Below are positions 48,606-57,566 of a stretch of 64,000 nucleotides of DNA, one piece after another (positions within the stretch are counted from its first letter, which is position 1; every line of letters begins with the position of its first letter). The DNA lies in assembly GCA_009859145.1 (NCBI GenBank), contig VRVR01000003.1, forward strand, positions 1 through 64,000, read 5' to 3'. This DNA is from Andalucia godoyi. Its lineage: Eukaryota > Discoba > Jakobea > Jakobida > Andaluciidae. A program made the translations under genes and the position numbers. A model generated the notes under the pieces. That model was not told the origin of the DNA. It saw only the letters and a program-made list of their open reading frames with translations, and ran no database searches.

Positions 48606-49427
48606 CTAGGAATTTGCGATCGTTCTCCAACTTCGCTTCCAATTTGCCATATCGCTTTGGATAGCTCCCTTCCAATTCGTGTGTTTTAGGAACCGCAGAA
48701 TCTCATTCAAGCGCATTTGACAATAAGCCCGTGCTTCCGAGTGGCCAAGTTCCAAGATGATGACGTCCGTGACCTCTGGGACCAGAATTGAAAATTCCAC
48801 AGGACGACCCGTCAGGCTTTCCCGAATGAGAAACACCTCTTCATTCGACGGAAACGCACTTGTTTCTGCTGGCGGCATGTGGTGCGCAACACCCAACCCG
48901 CGCATGTCTGCATAATACTCCAAGACCCCCGAATAGTTATCCGCGCTCTTTTGAATATCCTGCGCAAGAGCATTCATCACGTCTGGTGCGGTTGCTTCTG
49001 AATAGCCAATCTCTGTTAGAAACGCCAAAACTCGTGTCTTTGCCTCTTCATCCTCCAACCGGACCTGTGGAATCACATCTGTTTCAAGATATCGCGGCAG
49101 AAACGCTTCGGCTGCCGGCAAGTCACCACCACCACCACCACCACCACTATCGCCTCCACTTCTTGTACCTCCTTCCCCTCCACTATTTGGACCAGTGCTA
49201 TTGCTCCCTGAAGAAAGTGCGCCGGGATGCACCGAAAAGCTTCTCAGAAACGGAACATTGTCTGCACAGGCAACCCGCATCAGCGATGCAATGACGCTGT
49301 ATTTGCGAACAAACTCGGGCCATTGGTCCAGCTGGTCAAACCGAAGCGCCTCAATGCTGCTGCGAACCTCGGAAAGATGAGACGCAAGAGTGCGAATCAT
49401 GTGGTTCAGGTCTGTAGACGCAGCCAT
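48606..49427 (-). CDS. MED8: Mediator subunit 8-like protein
   Basis: 273 residues. The N-terminal 130 residues follow the MED8 pattern: a helix LASHLSEVRSSIEAL, then WPEFVRKYSVIASLM, VPFLRSFSVHPGAL and, after a low-complexity Gly/Ser insert (about 75-100), FLPRYLETDVIPQVRLEDEE. This corresponds to the MED8 segment with VVPDxLRTK. MED8 sits in the head module of Mediator, bridging activators and RNA polymerase II. The C-terminal half (about 140-273) is well conserved-looking but not a domain I recognise. The Gly tract is encoded by a CCA/CCG triplet repeat at 49127-49146. Assignment rests on a divergent family, so moderate confidence. Confidence 0.65.
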   Translation of the reverse strand: MAASTDLNHMIRTLASHLSEVRSSIEALRFDQLDQWPEFVRKYSVIASLMRVACADNVPFLRSFSVHPGALSSGSNSTGPNSGGEGGTRSGGDSGGGGGGGDLPAAEAFLPRYLETDVIPQVRLEDEEAKTRVLAFLTEIGYSEATAPDVMNALAQDIQKSADNYSGVLEYYADMRGLGVAHHMPPAETSAFPSNEEVFLIRESLTGRPVEFSILVPEVTDVIILELGHSEARAYCQMRLNEILRFLKHTNWKGAIQSDMANWKRSWRTIANS

Positions 49428-49828
49428 GGCTTAAATCAAATTAATCAACAAAAATAATAATAACAAAAATAATAATAATAACCAACAACAAAATGAAAAC
49501 AAAATGAAAACAGGCCAACTGCACAGATAGCCTTGAACCTGCTCCTAAACCAGATGCGACGGAATAAGAAACAGAAGCCAGGGCCAGGGAATAAGGAAAT
49601 ACGGAACCGTCGGTGCGTGGCGGATCCGATGTTCGCGCAGTTCACACGTTTTCACACGTAGCACAATCGCGAGTCAGAGAAAGAGATTATGCATGACACA
49701 AATAGGAAGAAGGAAAACATGCAGAGAAGGGGGACCTTTATTATGTTTATTTATTATTTTTTCTACAGGCGGAGAGAAAAGAAAAGAAAAAGGCAGATCA
49801 CTGCGAGGACGGATGCTGCTTCTTTTTT
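49428..49828. other. Spacer upstream of MED8, downstream of the Cys-rich membrane protein
   Basis: 401 bases. AAT triplets and AACAAAATGAA direct repeats lie at about 49445-49512 (T-rich in MED8 sense). No gene seen. Confidence 0.4.
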
Positions 49829-52800
49829 CTACGTGTTCATTCGGATAGCAGAATCCGGGTCCTCCGACGCATCATTCAAGCTCTGCTCAATGACGGCCAA
49901 AACGGGAGAAAACAGAACTTGTTCATCTTTTGAAAGTGCGGACTTGTCAAAGGTGTACCGACGACGCAGCGGATACTCACTCATCTCGATCCGCGAGAGC
50001 AGCTTTTCGGTCATATCCGTCTGTGCTGTCAGATATTTCCTGCGTCTCTGTTGTCCTGCAAGTTCTTCTGCGTGATCGCGAATCTTGATCGGTCGAATAA
50101 TGAAGATTTCTGCTAATTTCATCAAGAGAGTCAGAAGTCCCAAGAGACCAACCACAGAACCCAAAATCTGAGTAACAATAAGAAATTCCGGCTGGGCACT
50201 AGACAGCACGATCTCTTGCTTCACAGTAGAGATGGACAACGCTACTGCAATCGGAAACGTCTCCGCGGGAGAATCCGAGACTGACAACCTGGTCTGCCGG
50301 AGATGGGCCCCGTAACCGTGCTCCACGAAGCCTTTCAGTTCATTGTGGAACGTTACTTCTAGCAATTCGTAATTCACGACCAACGAAGCGGGATAGCTCC
50401 CATTCACACTCGTTGCAAAGTTTTGCGACGACACCTTCTCATTAATCCATGAGCAGGAAAGAGTAGAATTCACAGCATGCAGGGCAATAGCATTCCCTTT
50501 GGTTTGCAACGTATACGTAAATGTGAACAGCAGCTCCAAGTCTTGCGGAGCACAGTTTGTGCAAGACACCGCGATCACGCACACCGGATCTCCGTAGCTG
50601 CTTACACTTTGCGTAAATGTCGGGTTGTCCACAGCTATCGACACCGCAGAAAAACTAAATGCACTCGACTGGCACACCCCAGTAAACGCAAGCAATTCAA
50701 TATGCAAGTCGAACGTCACCGGGGGTAACTTCTCTTCGTTGATGGGCTGCAAGGTCTTCACGAGAAGCTGGTTGTTGTACATTGCGTTAAGGATCAGAGA
50801 AATTAGCAGACAGGGAGCCATGATGATGAACACAAACGAAAAAACGCCGCCGTTCACGGATGTTTTTTTGATCATGATGTGTCCAGGATAACAACCGTGA
50901 GTTCGACGGAAAAAAACGTCGCAAGACCGGAAACGACTCAGTGTAGCAGAAATGGATCTAAAATTGCACATCCAGGCAATAAGAGCAATGATTCCTACAA
51001 GCCCAACAAAAACTACACAGAAAATAATGGAAACCTTCAGTATCAAGGTTGGTGCATCCGTGAACGATATATCGAAGGTCGGGGCAGCGTACTGAAGAGA
51101 CTGGAAAGAAGCGAGAAAGAAGGAAGAAATCGCAAAAGGTGATCCAGGATTGCACACCGAGCCTACTGGGCAAGGAATACATCCTGCAGAAACAGTCGGA
51201 GAATAAAGATTCGCCGGGCAAGCGTAGCACTTGGCGGAACCAATCCTAGAAATCGACCCGTTCGAGCAAGTCTCGCAAGAGCCTGCACCAGGCAGGGCCG
51301 AAAACGTTCCGCTCGGGCAGAGATTGCAAACAGACGCTTGCGGCAAGGTCTGGTACTCACCAGGATTGCATAGTTGGCAAACATCCAAGTTTCCGCCTGG
51401 AGAGACTGATCCGGCCATGCACGGAGTACAGACAAACAGGGACTGGTCTGTATCGCTTATCGCATTCCCTGGAGGACATCCATTGTCAAACATCAGAGCA
51501 AAGGACACGTCTACAATGGACGTCTGCCATAGGCTGCAGAGAGAGAATGCGTCATTGGCCGACGGAAACACGAACGCAGAATCAACAAAAATGAGATCCG
51601 TTAATTGCAGTGGAAAGACTGTTGCCACGACAACCGGAGTGACGGTAGAATCGAAAAGCACAACAGCGGAGTCAAGTGCTGCAATCAGGGCGACAGCATT
51701 TGGCTCCGCTATGATGTCCAAAATGTCTGCAGACCCTTCATCAGCATTCGCAAGAGCAGCAGAAAGATCAACAATTTCTGCAATGGTCAGTGTGTCTGCA
51801 TTCAGTTCCATAATAACTAGATTGGAAAAGGCAATCCAGACAACGCTTTCGTCTCCGTCTTGTTCTTGGAAGACATCAATAATTGCAATATCTATCGCGC
51901 TCGAAAAAATGTTCGAATAGTACAAAAGCTGAATGTCTGTTCGCCCTCGAGCGGTAGGCAGACTGAAAATATGAGGAATTGCAGCAGTCGACTGGGAGGA
52001 AGCATCCTCCGCGCCAACAAGGATGTAAGGATCCAACGGATGATAGATAAACTGCATCATGGTAATGTAGCGATTGGAAACAACCCAGATTGGGCGACTC
52101 TCAATTCGGACTGGAGCACTACCAGTAATGTTGTACACAAACAACGTGGATTGTGCAAGAACATACAGTATGCCTGCAGTGCTGTCCATTGTACATCCGG
52201 CACCAAGGAAACTTGTCCCAGTCGACGAAGAATTAATCAAAACTTGCTGCGTATGGAGATTCAGGTCCATCCACACAACCGAGAAGCTGCATACAAAAAC
52301 CCAGTTTCTCTGAGTGGACAGAACATAGTCAACATACCTCTTCTTCACAAACACATTTGGATCATACATGCCAGCGATGGGTGTCTCGGAAACAACGTCC
52401 AGCGATGAAAATTCCAGTTGTCGGAGAAACGCAGTAGGATATCCGTGAAAAAGAACGTACAGCGAAGAGCTGTTTGCCAGGTTTCTGCTCTTTTCTGCAA
52501 ACTTGAGGATTCTAAGGTCCACGTGATTCATGTATTGCAAAACAGAACCGACACTCCATGAAAACATCTCTATGCTCTCACAAGTCACTGATGCGGGGCA
52601 CCGTCGCGTCTGGTTGACGACAAACGCAACCCACGAGCCCTCGGAATTCACGGCAGACGAGAGCACGTTGTTATTCAACGAAGGGTAAGGGCTGCTGTGG
52701 ACGAGCGAAAACTGGCATGTCGGAGCGCAAGAAAGGATGTAGGAATCCACAGAACCCGAGACTGCTAAGCTGTTGGTGTCACTGCGTGTTATGGTGTACA

Positions 52801-53710
52801 TGGTACCGCTCTCATCCGGAGCCAAGCTCTGAATGACGCCTGTCACGGGAAGCGTGGTGAACGCCAAAGAGGCTGCGTCGAAGGCCACCAGACTGTTGTT
52901 CTGATGCGAAACAATCAGTCCAGTCTGCGAATCAAAAAACAGGCGCCTGAGCGACTGACCAGCATAATTTGAGGTCTGGATCTGCGTACATACTGCCGCG
53001 GTAAATGAGGACAAAAGCGGTTGAAACATCACACCGCAGACCGCGGAATTCAGTCCTTGGACCAAGAAAAAAACCGAATCGACGGATACTGCAACAGACT
53101 GAGCGCTCGACAATATGGGAAACGGAAGAAGCAGGGGCTGGCAGACCGGGGCGCTCGGCGTAGTTTGCGAAAAGCTGGACAGAGCGACCGCACACAACGA
53201 TGCATTGCCAAAGACGCTCGACTGCGCAATAAAGGACACTAGACCAGGCATAACCGAAATACCGTGTAGCGCGACACTGTTCATATCTGTCGACACGAGC
53301 ACCTGGCTTGTTTCTAGCGACGGAACGGCAACTTGCCACAACACTCCACTGTCTGTTCCGATGATAAAGGACGGCACGCCAAATGAGTTCAGCACAAACG
53401 TCGTTGGGAAGATTCTGGCAAAGCTTTCGAAACCAGGAGACAACGAAGCGAACGAAAACGATGTGTGGTTGGGAAGTAACCTCAGATCCCACCGAAGTAT
53501 CTGAGGACCAATTCCTCTCTGAGACAAGCAGTATATAGCATTCTTATCTGAAGGATGAGATAACGGATGGATCAGACATTCCTCTGTTGGAAACGCTTGA
53601 ATTCCGCGCACTGGGTTTGTTGGAACAGCTGCCTGAGCACCAAGAAGAAGCGCAAGAACGAAGCAATACAGTGCGGAGAACACAGCTGTCGGTCGAGAAT
53701 TCACTCCCAT
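49829..53710 (-). CDS. Large membrane protein with ephrin-receptor-like Cys-rich domain
   Basis: 1,293 residues. It has a signal peptide (ALYCFVLALLLGAQAAV) and an extracellular region of about 730 residues rich in beta-strand patterns that may form a propeller. A Cys-rich block follows at about 760-860 with repeats of the ephrin-receptor/TNFR type (CTPCMAGSVSPGG, CQLCNPGEYQT, CNLCPSGTFSALPGAGSCETC). Three membrane spans are visible: about 888-914 (TLILKVSIIFCVVFVGLVGIIALIAW), 953-978 (FVFIIMAPCLLISLILNAMY) and 1,173-1,204 (LGSVVGLLGLLTLLMKLAEIFII). A basic cytosolic tail ends the protein. Similar Cys-rich membrane proteins are expanded in several protist groups, but ligand and function are unknown. 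There is no kinase domain. Confidence 0.7.
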   Translation of the reverse strand: MGVNSRPTAVFSALYCFVLALLLGAQAAVPTNPVRGIQAFPTEECLIHPLSHPSDKNAIYCLSQRGIGPQILRWDLRLLPNHTSFSFASLSPGFESFARIFPTTFVLNSFGVPSFIIGTDSGVLWQVAVPSLETSQVLVSTDMNSVALHGISVMPGLVSFIAQSSVFGNASLCAVALSSFSQTTPSAPVCQPLLLPFPILSSAQSVAVSVDSVFFLVQGLNSAVCGVMFQPLLSSFTAAVCTQIQTSNYAGQSLRRLFFDSQTGLIVSHQNNSLVAFDAASLAFTTLPVTGVIQSLAPDESGTMYTITRSDTNSLAVSGSVDSYILSCAPTCQFSLVHSSPYPSLNNNVLSSAVNSEGSWVAFVVNQTRRCPASVTCESIEMFSWSVGSVLQYMNHVDLRILKFAEKSRNLANSSSLYVLFHGYPTAFLRQLEFSSLDVVSETPIAGMYDPNVFVKKRYVDYVLSTQRNWVFVCSFSVVWMDLNLHTQQVLINSSSTGTSFLGAGCTMDSTAGILYVLAQSTLFVYNITGSAPVRIESRPIWVVSNRYITMMQFIYHPLDPYILVGAEDASSQSTAAIPHIFSLPTARGRTDIQLLYYSNIFSSAIDIAIIDVFQEQDGDESVVWIAFSNLVIMELNADTLTIAEIVDLSAALANADEGSADILDIIAEPNAVALIAALDSAVVLFDSTVTPVVVATVFPLQLTDLIFVDSAFVFPSANDAFSLCSLWQTSIVDVSFALMFDNGCPPGNAISDTDQSLFVCTPCMAGSVSPGGNLDVCQLCNPGEYQTLPQASVCNLCPSGTFSALPGAGSCETCSNGSISRIGSAKCYACPANLYSPTVSAGCIPCPVGSVCNPGSPFAISSFFLASFQSLQYAAPTFDISFTDAPTLILKVSIIFCVVFVGLVGIIALIAWMCNFRSISATLSRFRSCDVFFRRTHGCYPGHIMIKKTSVNGGVFSFVFIIMAPCLLISLILNAMYNNQLLVKTLQPINEEKLPPVTFDLHIELLAFTGVCQSSAFSFSAVSIAVDNPTFTQSVSSYGDPVCVIAVSCTNCAPQDLELLFTFTYTLQTKGNAIALHAVNSTLSCSWINEKVSSQNFATSVNGSYPASLVVNYELLEVTFHNELKGFVEHGYGAHLRQTRLSVSDSPAETFPIAVALSISTVKQEIVLSSAQPEFLIVTQILGSVVGLLGLLTLLMKLAEIFIIRPIKIRDHAEELAGQQRRRKYLTAQTDMTEKLLSRIEMSEYPLRRRYTFDKSALSKDEQVLFSPVLAVIEQSLNDASEDPDSAIRMNT

Positions 53711-54078
53711 ACCTCAGGCAAGAGAAAGGTCAGAAATGCAATAGTAAATGTCCTTTCTCTTAATTAAAAAGACTTTAATTCTTGCATGGAAAAAGAAAAG
53801 GTTGGGGGAAAAACCACGCTGTTTTTGCTGCAGTCTGAGTTCCGATGTGGGATCTTTTGCATGATAGCGAGGCAAGCGCACTCTTCTCCGACGTCGGAGG
53901 AGCGCATTCCCAAAATCCCCGACAAACCCTACCAAGCTATCACGGATCGGGCAAGTGGGTTTTTGTGTGCATGTCGGGAATTTTTTTCAGTGTTTTTTTC
54001 CTTTTTCTTTCCGGTCATTTTTTATAAAAGGAAGAAATCGGGGATTAAGAAACGGCGACAGTAATCAACGCGGCCTGC
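53711..54078. promoter_or_regulatory. Divergent promoter with a 14-bp palindrome
   Basis: 368 bases between the Cys-rich membrane protein and beta-glucosidase starts. A perfect 14-base palindrome CTCCGACGTCGGAG lies at 53886-53899, roughly in the middle. A T-rich tract (53975-54022) precedes the beta-glucosidase and the sequence 17 bases before its ATG reads CGGCGACAG. Confidence 0.5.
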
Positions 54079-55793
54079 ATGAGAATCGATTACATCCTGT
54101 TGTGCCTAGCTGTGGCTGGGCTTCGGTTTGCAGTGGTGCTGCAGGCATCTGAGCAGCAGCAGCGTCATGAGGATGGCCGTGTCGTCGTTGAAGTCCCTTA
54201 CGAGGCTGCAGCAGCGTATGCGCGGCCGTCGTTTTCTGTACCGATCATTTCTGTGCCGCCGACTGTGGATGCCGGGACAGTGTTTCCTCCGAGCTTTGCA
54301 TTCGGGGTGAGCACTTCTGCATACCAAGTCGAAGGGGGCTGGCTTGAGGATGGGAAGGGGTTCTCGATCTGGGACGTGAGCTCGCACATCCCGGGGCATA
54401 TTGCCAATGGAGATACGGGAGATATTGCAGATGACTTTTACCACCTGTACGACGCGGATTTGGCCATGATGGCTGCAAATGGGATCACACATTTCCGCAT
54501 GTCGATCTCATGGCCCCGCATTATGCCCACGGGATTTGCACCGGTGAATCCAGCCGGGGTTGCATTCTATAACCGAGTGTTCGAGGCGTGTGCAAAGTAC
54601 GGAATCACGCCGTACGTCACCTTATTTCATTCGGATGTTCCCCAGAATTTGGTCAACTACCCAAGACCCGGCATCGCGTTTCTCGCAGACGACTTTCCCC
54701 AGATTTTTGCTGACTATGCCGATGCGGTGTTTGCAGCGTTCGGGACTCGGGTGAAGAACTGGATGACGTTCAACGAGCCTTGGTGCTCCGCAGTGCTGGG
54801 AATAGATGGTGGCCGAGATCCGTACAATGTGGCACACAACATTCTGCGGGCGCATGCACTGGCAGTGAATGTCTATCGGACGAAGTATCAGGCTTCTCAA
54901 AAGGGTGTCATCACGATTGTGTTGAACACAGCGCATTTCTACGCAGCGTCGTCGAATCCCGAGGATGTGGCTGCTGCGCAGCGTGCATACGACTTCAATC
55001 TCGGATGGTTTGCGGACCCGATTCTTGCAGGCGACTATCCGGCATCCATGCGCTTGACACTCGGGGCTCGTCTGCCAGTGTTTAACGCTTCGGAAAAGGC
55101 ACTGCTGAAAGGGTCGATGGATTCCATTGCGATCAACCACTACATGCCCTTCTTGTGCAAACCCGGGAGCTCACCGCATTCGGACAATCCCTCGTATTGG
55201 TCCGATGAGAACACGACGTGCTTCTATGATCCGTCCTGGCCCCTTAGCGATTTCGGATGGGGCATCTACGCGCCGGGTATCAAAGACTTGTTGTTGTACG
55301 TTGCCCAGCGATATCCCGGAATCCCATTGTGGATCACAGAAAATGGTGTTTGCGCTCCGGGCGAGAACAATATGACCATCGCCATTAACGACGTGATGCG
55401 TCAGAAGTACATCCATGACTATGTGGAAAATGTCGGTCTTGCCCTGCAGCAAGGTGCTCCTGTGGAAAAGTATTTTGTCTGGTCGAGTATGTTTTCCTTT
55501 CCTTCCTCCTCTTCTCCCCGTATCCTTTTGCATTTTTGTGTCCTTCTCTTTTCGGTTTCTTTTCTTGTGCTCGTCTCTTTCCTAATTGCATTATCTTACG
55601 AGTTTTTTTATTTCCTGGTTTTCCCAATGCAGTTCTCGACAATCTGGAGTGGGGAAGTGGATTCTCAAAGCACTTCGGTATGGTGTGGATCGATCGGTCC
55701 ACTCCAGCCCTTATCCGCTTCCCGAAGTCTTCTCTGGCGCTTTATAAGAACATTGTTCATACGCATATCGTGAAGTCCAAAAGGATTGAGTAG
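54079..55793 (+). CDS. Secreted GH1 beta-glucosidase
   Basis: Two exons (54079-55486, 55633-55793) encode 522 residues, the normal size for GH1. A signal peptide (MRIDYILLCLAVAGLRFAVVL) precedes the TIM barrel. The N-terminal signature is FAFGVSTSAYQVEGGWLEDGKGFSIWD. The acid/base Glu is in TFNEPW and the nucleophile in ITENGV. After splicing, the aglycone-site segment reads WSILDNLEWGSGFSKHFGMVWID, the standard GH1 motif, which proves the intron. The enzyme should hydrolyse beta-glucosides, with double displacement and retention, outside the cell or in a lysosome-like vacuole. Two Cys near SDENTTCFYD may form a disulfide. The unspliced frame runs on in the intron but loses the motif. Confidence 0.95.
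55487..55632 (+). other. Spliceosomal intron of the beta-glucosidase gene
   Basis: 146 bases, donor TCGA/GTATGT and acceptor AATGCAG/TTCTC, phase 1, pyrimidine-rich throughout. A reading frame stays open through it, so unspliced RNA would give a longer, altered C-terminus. Confidence 0.9.
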
Positions 55794-56248
55794 TGTATTC
55801 CGACCGCTTCGCTTTTCTATCAACTAATTGTTGTCAGCAGCGGATTTGCAGTAAGGGGGTAGTATTAATTACTGTGATTGCTGCTGCGGTATTTCCATAA
55901 AGATTAATTGTTTTTTTTTGTTTTTTTTGTTTTTGTGCATGCACCCGCTTGGCGAGCCCCTCGACGCAGAATTCGTTTCAGGATGTGTCCCCATTCCTCG
56001 AGCAAACAGGAAACGATGCTCACTTCCAAAGTGAATGGTTGTGTATGCTTCTTCACGCGGGCCTGCCCGCCCCAACTCCCTGGCTCTCCACGACACCGTC
56101 CTTCATCCTCGTCAACGCCTGTAAGAAACTTTCGCGGAAACCCTCTTCTGCTCTGTTCGTGGTGATGCGCAGTCTACGTTCCTTCTGCTGTCTTTTCTTG
56201 TTTTGTCACGGAGCACCATACTGTACGCTAGCGAAATTGGAGTCAGGT
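55794..56248. other. Upstream region of NAF1, 5' exon structure unresolved
   Basis: 455 bases. The NAF1 frame is open back to about 55949 but begins with TTG, not ATG. Candidate splice signals (donor CCT/GTAAGA at 56121, acceptor ACGCTAG ending at 56231) would join upstream codons in frame, so a short first exon is possible. A T-rich tract lies at 55908-55936. Confidence 0.4.
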
Positions 56249-57394
56249 ATGAATCAGCTACCGCAGCCCCAACCAGAGGTAGAGGTGGAGATGGGGCTGA
56301 GCGCATTGGTTGACGTTGAGAGCCAACCAGAGAGTTTAAAGGACAGCGAAAATGCAGGAAAAGATGACGCGGAACTCGTTGCTGCGGGACAGGACGAATG
56401 CAAAGACGTCAAAGAACCTGCGATGGACTCTTCAGATTCAGAAAGTGCATCCACGACCGAGCGCTCGAGCAGCGAAGTTGCATCGAATGACTATAAGCCC
56501 GGTGAGTATTTCGACTCCGATGAAGAAGATGCTGGTGGGATTCCCGATGTCGCGGCCATTCTTTCGCTTCCTCAGTATGAGCCAGTGGACGTTGCCATAT
56601 CAGAGACTGACGACCTAGTGTCGTTGGGTACTGTCCACTCGTTTTTGAAAGACCTCCTTGTCGTCTCCACTCCTGCTGGGGCCCCTGCGTTGTCAGCAGG
56701 ATCTGTGCTTGCTCTCGAAAATCGTGTTGCAATTGGTCGCATTGGCGATGTTTTCGGGCCCGTTGACAGCCCATTGTATTCAATTCGCCTCCCCCCGACT
56801 GGAATCCCTGCGGAATGGGGTCCATGTGTCTTGGGAACTCGAGTGTACTTTCCACGATCACTCGCGGAAGTTGTGCAGGTCGGCCCACTGCGAATGCAGA
56901 AAGGCACAGATGCTTCGTGGAGGAACGATATGGAGCCTCCAGAACATCTTCAAGAGTTTTCAGACGACGAAGAAGAAGCAAGATTCAGAAAAACTGTCAA
57001 GGACAAAAAGAGACAGAGAACCGAAAACAGCCTTGCGAACGCCCGACCAGCCTTCAAGTACGCGCGAATGCCGTCAAGTGCGGGTAGTGATGGATACAAC
57101 GACAGTGACGACCACGACGATCACGGTGCCAGTGGAAGTGACAAGGACAAGGACAATGACAAGGACAAGGACAATGACCGCGAATCACAAGAAGACGGTG
57201 CGTGCTGTAACAACAGGGAACGAGAATCCGGAATGAACGTGACGCATGACTTAGAGCAAGGTTCGCACTCTCCAAAACATGCGCCAGGTCCTGCGCCAGT
57301 TCCCAACCCTGTTTCATCAACACCTGTTGAGAAGGGGAAACCTGTGGAGCTGAATATTGCACCAATATCAAGCTTCTTTGACGACAACGATTAG
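56249..57394 (+). CDS. NAF1: H/ACA ribonucleoprotein assembly factor NAF1
   Basis: 381 residues from the ATG at 56249, a conservative start. The central GAR1-like beta-barrel (about residues 120-230) shows SAGSVLALENRVAIGRIGDVFGPVDSPLYSIRLP and GTRVYFPRS. It is followed by the NAF1-specific KGTDASWRNDMEPPEHLQEFSDDEEE. NAF1 binds dyskerin/Cbf5 during early assembly of H/ACA snoRNPs and telomerase RNA and is later replaced by GAR1. Long acidic Ser/Glu/Asp-rich N- and C-terminal arms are typical. The C-terminal arm has a (DK)n tract encoded by a GACAAG repeat at about 57140-57178. It follows the beta-glucosidase in tandem. Confidence 0.88.
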   Translation: MNQLPQPQPEVEVEMGLSALVDVESQPESLKDSENAGKDDAELVAAGQDECKDVKEPAMDSSDSESASTTERSSSEVASNDYKPGEYFDSDEEDAGGIPDVAAILSLPQYEPVDVAISETDDLVSLGTVHSFLKDLLVVSTPAGAPALSAGSVLALENRVAIGRIGDVFGPVDSPLYSIRLPPTGIPAEWGPCVLGTRVYFPRSLAEVVQVGPLRMQKGTDASWRNDMEPPEHLQEFSDDEEEARFRKTVKDKKRQRTENSLANARPAFKYARMPSSAGSDGYNDSDDHDDHGASGSDKDKDNDKDKDNDRESQEDGACCNNRERESGMNVTHDLEQGSHSPKHAPGPAPVPNPVSSTPVEKGKPVELNIAPISSFFDDND

Positions 57395-57566
57395 TTTCTT
57401 TTTGATTAAGTAACAGTAATAACAAAAACGAAATTCTTAGCAAGTCCTTGATTGACGTCGTACAGAGGGACAAATCAATTTATTCTGACAATGAAAAAGG
57501 AACATACAGAGCACCCCAGTTTCGGGATACTGTGGATACCGTCGGACGACAGCGCTGACGAAACGC
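57395..57566. terminator. Convergent 3' spacer of NAF1 and PCCA
   Basis: 172 bases. TAATAACAAAAAC just after the NAF1 stop; no gene seen. Confidence 0.4.

Noticed and set aside
54106-54492. Long antisense frames inside the beta-glucosidase, HYDIN, CNOT1 and EDC4 genes
   Set aside because: Shadow frames caused by codon bias; none carries a recognisable domain.
55487-55775. Unspliced C-terminus of the beta-glucosidase with hydrophobic segment
   Set aside because: The hydrophobic run is intron-encoded; splicing recovers the GH1 motif WSILDNLEW.
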